Positions 60,713 through 64,000 of a DNA stretch of 64,000 nt are shown here, in pieces. The position numbers and the translations under genes were made by a program. Every line of letters starts with the position of its first letter. The first letter of the stretch is position 1. Origin of the DNA: Anseranas semipalmata (taxonomy: Eukaryota; Chordata; Aves; Anseriformes; Anseranatidae); contig VXAA01007263.1 in the NCBI GenBank assembly GCA_013399115.1, positions 129,403 to 193,402 on the forward strand. The letters are read 5' to 3'. Under the pieces are notes generated by a model. It was given only the letters and a program-made list of their open reading frames with translations. It had not been told where the DNA came from and made no database searches.

Positions 60713-60739
60713 ATTAGTATGAGGATTCCTCATACGAAT
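60713..60739. repeat. 27-bp near-perfect palindrome
   Basis: Arms GTATGAGGA (60717-60725) and TCCTCATAC (60727-60735) are perfect complements around a single T. Outside them one mismatch is followed by three more matching pairs, ATT against AAT. It could be a protein dimer site or a cruciform; no function can be assigned. Confidence 0.9.
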
Positions 60740-63700
60740 AGGTACAGCAGTCATGCTGCTCACACCTCCCAAGCTACAATAGCTGACAAATTTTATTGAG
60801 ATAAAGAATTTCAAGGCATGAAGGATCACCCTCTTGAGCATGGGCTCCAAAATTAGGCCTACATGCCCCTTCAGGAAACTGGACCTTGGTCCCTGACGTA
60901 ACGTGGTTTCCCTTGTATAATACAGATCTGAACTGCAATCATTCTGTTTTACCTATAGAAAGTTCCACATTTTAATTAAAACTACCATGTTCTTCATCCA
61001 GGTAATACTGGAATCTCCTCAATGACTTGCCTCTGGGCAGATTTTTAGCTCCATGAGATGTTGGCTCTCTGCCTCTGGGATTTTTTTCTATAAAGATTAT
61101 TCCTTTTCAGTCAACATAACCAATCCCACTCAAGTCTTACTTTCCAGGCAGTTCATCACCCTTAAAAACAACCTGTGCTTTTTTTTTTTAAAGACTTACC
61201 CTATAATCCAAATGATCGGCCTCCTGATTTAACAACGTATGCAGCTCATGCAGCTAAGGCACTCTAGTTGTCACAATTCAGCTTCAATCTTATTTGATTG
61301 GTGCAATATTATTCTTATTTGTTGGTGTAGTATTATTCCGTACCTTGGCTGTGATTTTAGGCTCCTGTCATAGTGCTATGAATGCTTGCCATTCACCACA
61401 GTCCTTCAGATCACACATTTCATAGGTAGGGTAGGTGAAGTGCAGATGGCAACATTTCCTGGTTTGACCAAGACAATAATAAGTTGGTATATGGGAAAGC
61501 AGAAGCCAGACACTCTGATTCTTAGCACTGTGCTCCAAGCACTCCTAAATATCCAAATAAATCAGGTTATCACTGGAAATGTGGTACTAATTGTTGTGAG
61601 AAGGCAAATGCATAGAAGGTTTTTGACAGGTTGCCCAAAACACAGAAGAAGTCAAAAGTTCTAATGGAATAACTGCCTGCTATTGAATTCAACCTAATTA
61701 CAGCTAAACACCTAGCAATATATTTTATTTTACACCTCTTCTAGAAGTACAAATATTGGATTCTGTCTGTTCCACCTGAAGTGCAGACATGGTACTAGTG
61801 TCAAACCAAAGCTGCTCTTCAGCCTCTAGTTTCATTCTGTACAATTAGGTTTTGCTTGATGCGAAAAAATAAGGAAAGCAAACAGAAAACCCAAACAAAC
61901 AAAAAACAGTTTGTTTTCTGAAGGAAAGCAAAATTAGACTTCAGCAAATCCTCAATCCTCACTAATTACTCTTTTTGAAAGCTTAACTTTTAAAAGTTAC
62001 TTAAAAAAATTGGCTTTGTTGAAGGGAATTGTACCTCATTCTGCCTAGGGAAGCCCAGATTTAGGCATGCTATATTTTAGACCTCACCCAAATGATCTAC
62101 TTCTCATCCTTGATTATTTTATTCTCATCCTTCACTTCATGATATGACTCAACTTGTTAAATATTTCAGACTTAAATTAGGTCAAAGAGAAAGTGTTTCT
62201 ATCCTTCTAAGGTATCCTGGGATAGAGTTCGATCTATTATCCATCAAACTCCTAAACAGGGATTTCCTCCTACTCAGTTCTGAGTAATAATTTGGAAATG
62301 AGACGTTGGTATTCCCTCTGAATGACTGGGCTGAGCTTGTAGTTCAGTATGAATCACTTGTATAGTAGGTATATTGGGAGAGGGCAAATTGTGCTGTAAT
62401 TGATTTTCATTTTGCAGTTGGACTGTATATTTTCCACTCAGTTCATTTGCTTCATCAGCAACAACTCAGACTTCCAGCAAACCACACCCTTGTCAAAAAC
62501 GACTGCAGGAAGAAGAGGCTGAGCAAGCATGGCCACTCATTTCCCCCAGGGCATATTGCCTCATATCAACCTTCAGAGGATGCCCTCAAAAATAAAACTA
62601 GAGATCTTGTTATTTTTTATTCCTTAGCGAGGAAGTTGCTGCACCTGATGTGTGATGGCAACCACCAAGTTCCTGTAGTTTCCATCATCCTTCAAGCAAT
62701 GTTTTCACAGACCTTCCCTGGAACTCTTCCATTCATTTCTCCTGGATTCCCTCTGTTTCCAGATGGAAGACCAGTAGCTCTTGAGATCAATAACCTTAAA
62801 AAACAGTAGTCTAAGAGATTCCATTTCAAAATGAAATTGGCCAAATGAAACTAGCTAAGAGCTGGCTGACATCCTTTTTGAGCACTATTTCCATTATAGA
62901 GGCTGAACTGACTTCTTTGGAACATACCTTCGAAGGCTGCGTTATAAATTTTCTAATTCCACCCATTCTGTATTGAAAGGTCCATAGAGCCAGGATTTGG
63001 GCCAAAACCTATACTCATAAAATTCTCTTTAAGTACTCTGTCCAGTAACAAAGAATTATAACAAGACGGGGTCTGGAAAGAAATCAATCACCATTGTCAA
63101 AGACCAGGCATCTTTTCCCTTATGAACAATCTGATTGCACATATTTACATGTATAATAGCTTGAAAAGAAAAATAATGGTGGCCACTATATTTACAAGAA
63201 GACTCTGAGCAATTGGAAGTGAGTTCATAAGCAAGAGTCTAGATTTTTTAAGGGCTGAAATGTCTGGAAACTGTCACGGAGTTAAAACAACAACAACAAC
63301 TCATATTTAAATAACAACATATGGATATAAGGCCAGAAACAAAAAGAGATATATGATTTATGATGTTGAACACAGCAATACCTAAAAGTTTCGTGAACAC
63401 AACTGAAAACACTGAACTAAGAACCTAAGTTCCATTTGCAGTGATCAGCAGAAAGTTAGGCTCCTGGGAGTAGGATCTGAACTGATTATCATGTCAAATG
63501 ATGAGGTACCTTTTCCTGTGAGTAGGAACTGATAAAGAGGCATGACTGAAATTATGGAAGGAAACTTTACTTTGGGGACTCATGGATTTCACAATGTTCT
63601 GCAACAGCCAATTCAGAGCATATAAATTTGGATTTACAGGCAACTGGCATTTATTTATTTATTTTTAATCATATAGGTGAAGGAGGTTAAAACCTATGCG

Positions 63701-63983
63701 TTTAGAGCCATGAAATGAACCCTAGCAACACAGGAGTGAACTCTTTGAGTGAGTCTACATTGCTAAATGAGATAGGTTCAGGGAGAAGTTTGATCACTGA
63801 ATCTCTGATTGTCCACAATGTTTAATTATTATCTCTCCCTTTGGCTCTGTGCTGGACCTCTCTATCTAGATTTCTCTGATATCTGTCTGACTGATATCTT
63901 GGCATCTTTCAGGTGGGCTAGCACTTTGACATTCTTTTTTATTCACCAGTAGAGCTGCTGTGATAAGTGTAAGCAGTTGTTTT
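60740..63983. other. Unique AT-rich noncoding stretch
   Basis: No gene recognised. The + frame 62447-62809 (120 codons, RLPANHTLVKNDCRKKRL, SPGFPLFPDGRPVALEI) is the best open frame, but I know no family and see no convincing splice sites. (AAC)n occurs at 63284-63300. Confidence 0.5.
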
Positions 63984-64000
63984 ACAGAATCACAGAATCA
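63984..64000 (-). mobile_element. CR1 3' tail, cut by the window end
   Basis: ACAGAATCACAGAATCA is two reversed CR1 terminal octamers (a TGATTCTG variant). The element would continue rightwards on the minus strand outside the window. Confidence 0.7.

Overview
This window is vertebrate nuclear DNA, most probably from a bird. The best evidence is eight CR1 LINE copies or fragments, seven clear and one weak. Those that keep a 3' end finish in the short ATTCTATG-type repeats typical of avian CR1. The rest is AT-rich, mostly unique sequence with many simple repeats and four runs of N. I see no intact protein-coding gene, rRNA, tRNA or CRISPR array, and no LTR or DNA transposon that I can name. The window is either a gene-poor intergenic region or part of a very large intron.

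Layout. 1-3.9 kb: unique DNA with one GC- and CpG-rich block (3530-3668). 3.9-4.7 kb: CR1 copy whose tail has expanded into two pentanucleotide microsatellites. 4.7-32.7 kb: long unique stretch with poly-A/T and microsatellite tracts, a short CR1 tail fragment near 14.3 kb and several segments that look like conserved noncoding DNA. 32.8-33.2 kb: CR1. 34.35-34.78 kb: very long polypyrimidine tract. 36.6-38.5 kb: longest CR1 copy, a broken second reading frame that includes the reverse transcriptase. 38.5-52.0 kb: unique and AT-rich. 52.0-58.0 kb: cluster of three CR1 copies (+, -, +). 58.2-58.65 kb: two polypurine microsatellites. 58.7-64 kb: unique, ending inside the tail of a minus-strand CR1.

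The most interesting signal outside CR1 is a set of about nine short, very old, partly palindromic segments spread over the window. They share cores such as AAGCAYATGCTT, CTGGTATAA-like arms and (C/A)AGGAT(T)TGGCC-like ends. They resemble an ancient amniote repeat that I recognise by pattern but cannot name. I also flag a 59-codon open segment with a splice-acceptor-like start on the minus strand near 51.4 kb, a possible mini-exon nearby, a TATA-plus-donor arrangement near 13.05 kb and two strong palindromes (54131-54150 and 60713-60739).

No set of genes here works together as a pathway, and I found no credible evidence for a new biological system. Most long open frames are either CR1 remnants or translations of microsatellites.
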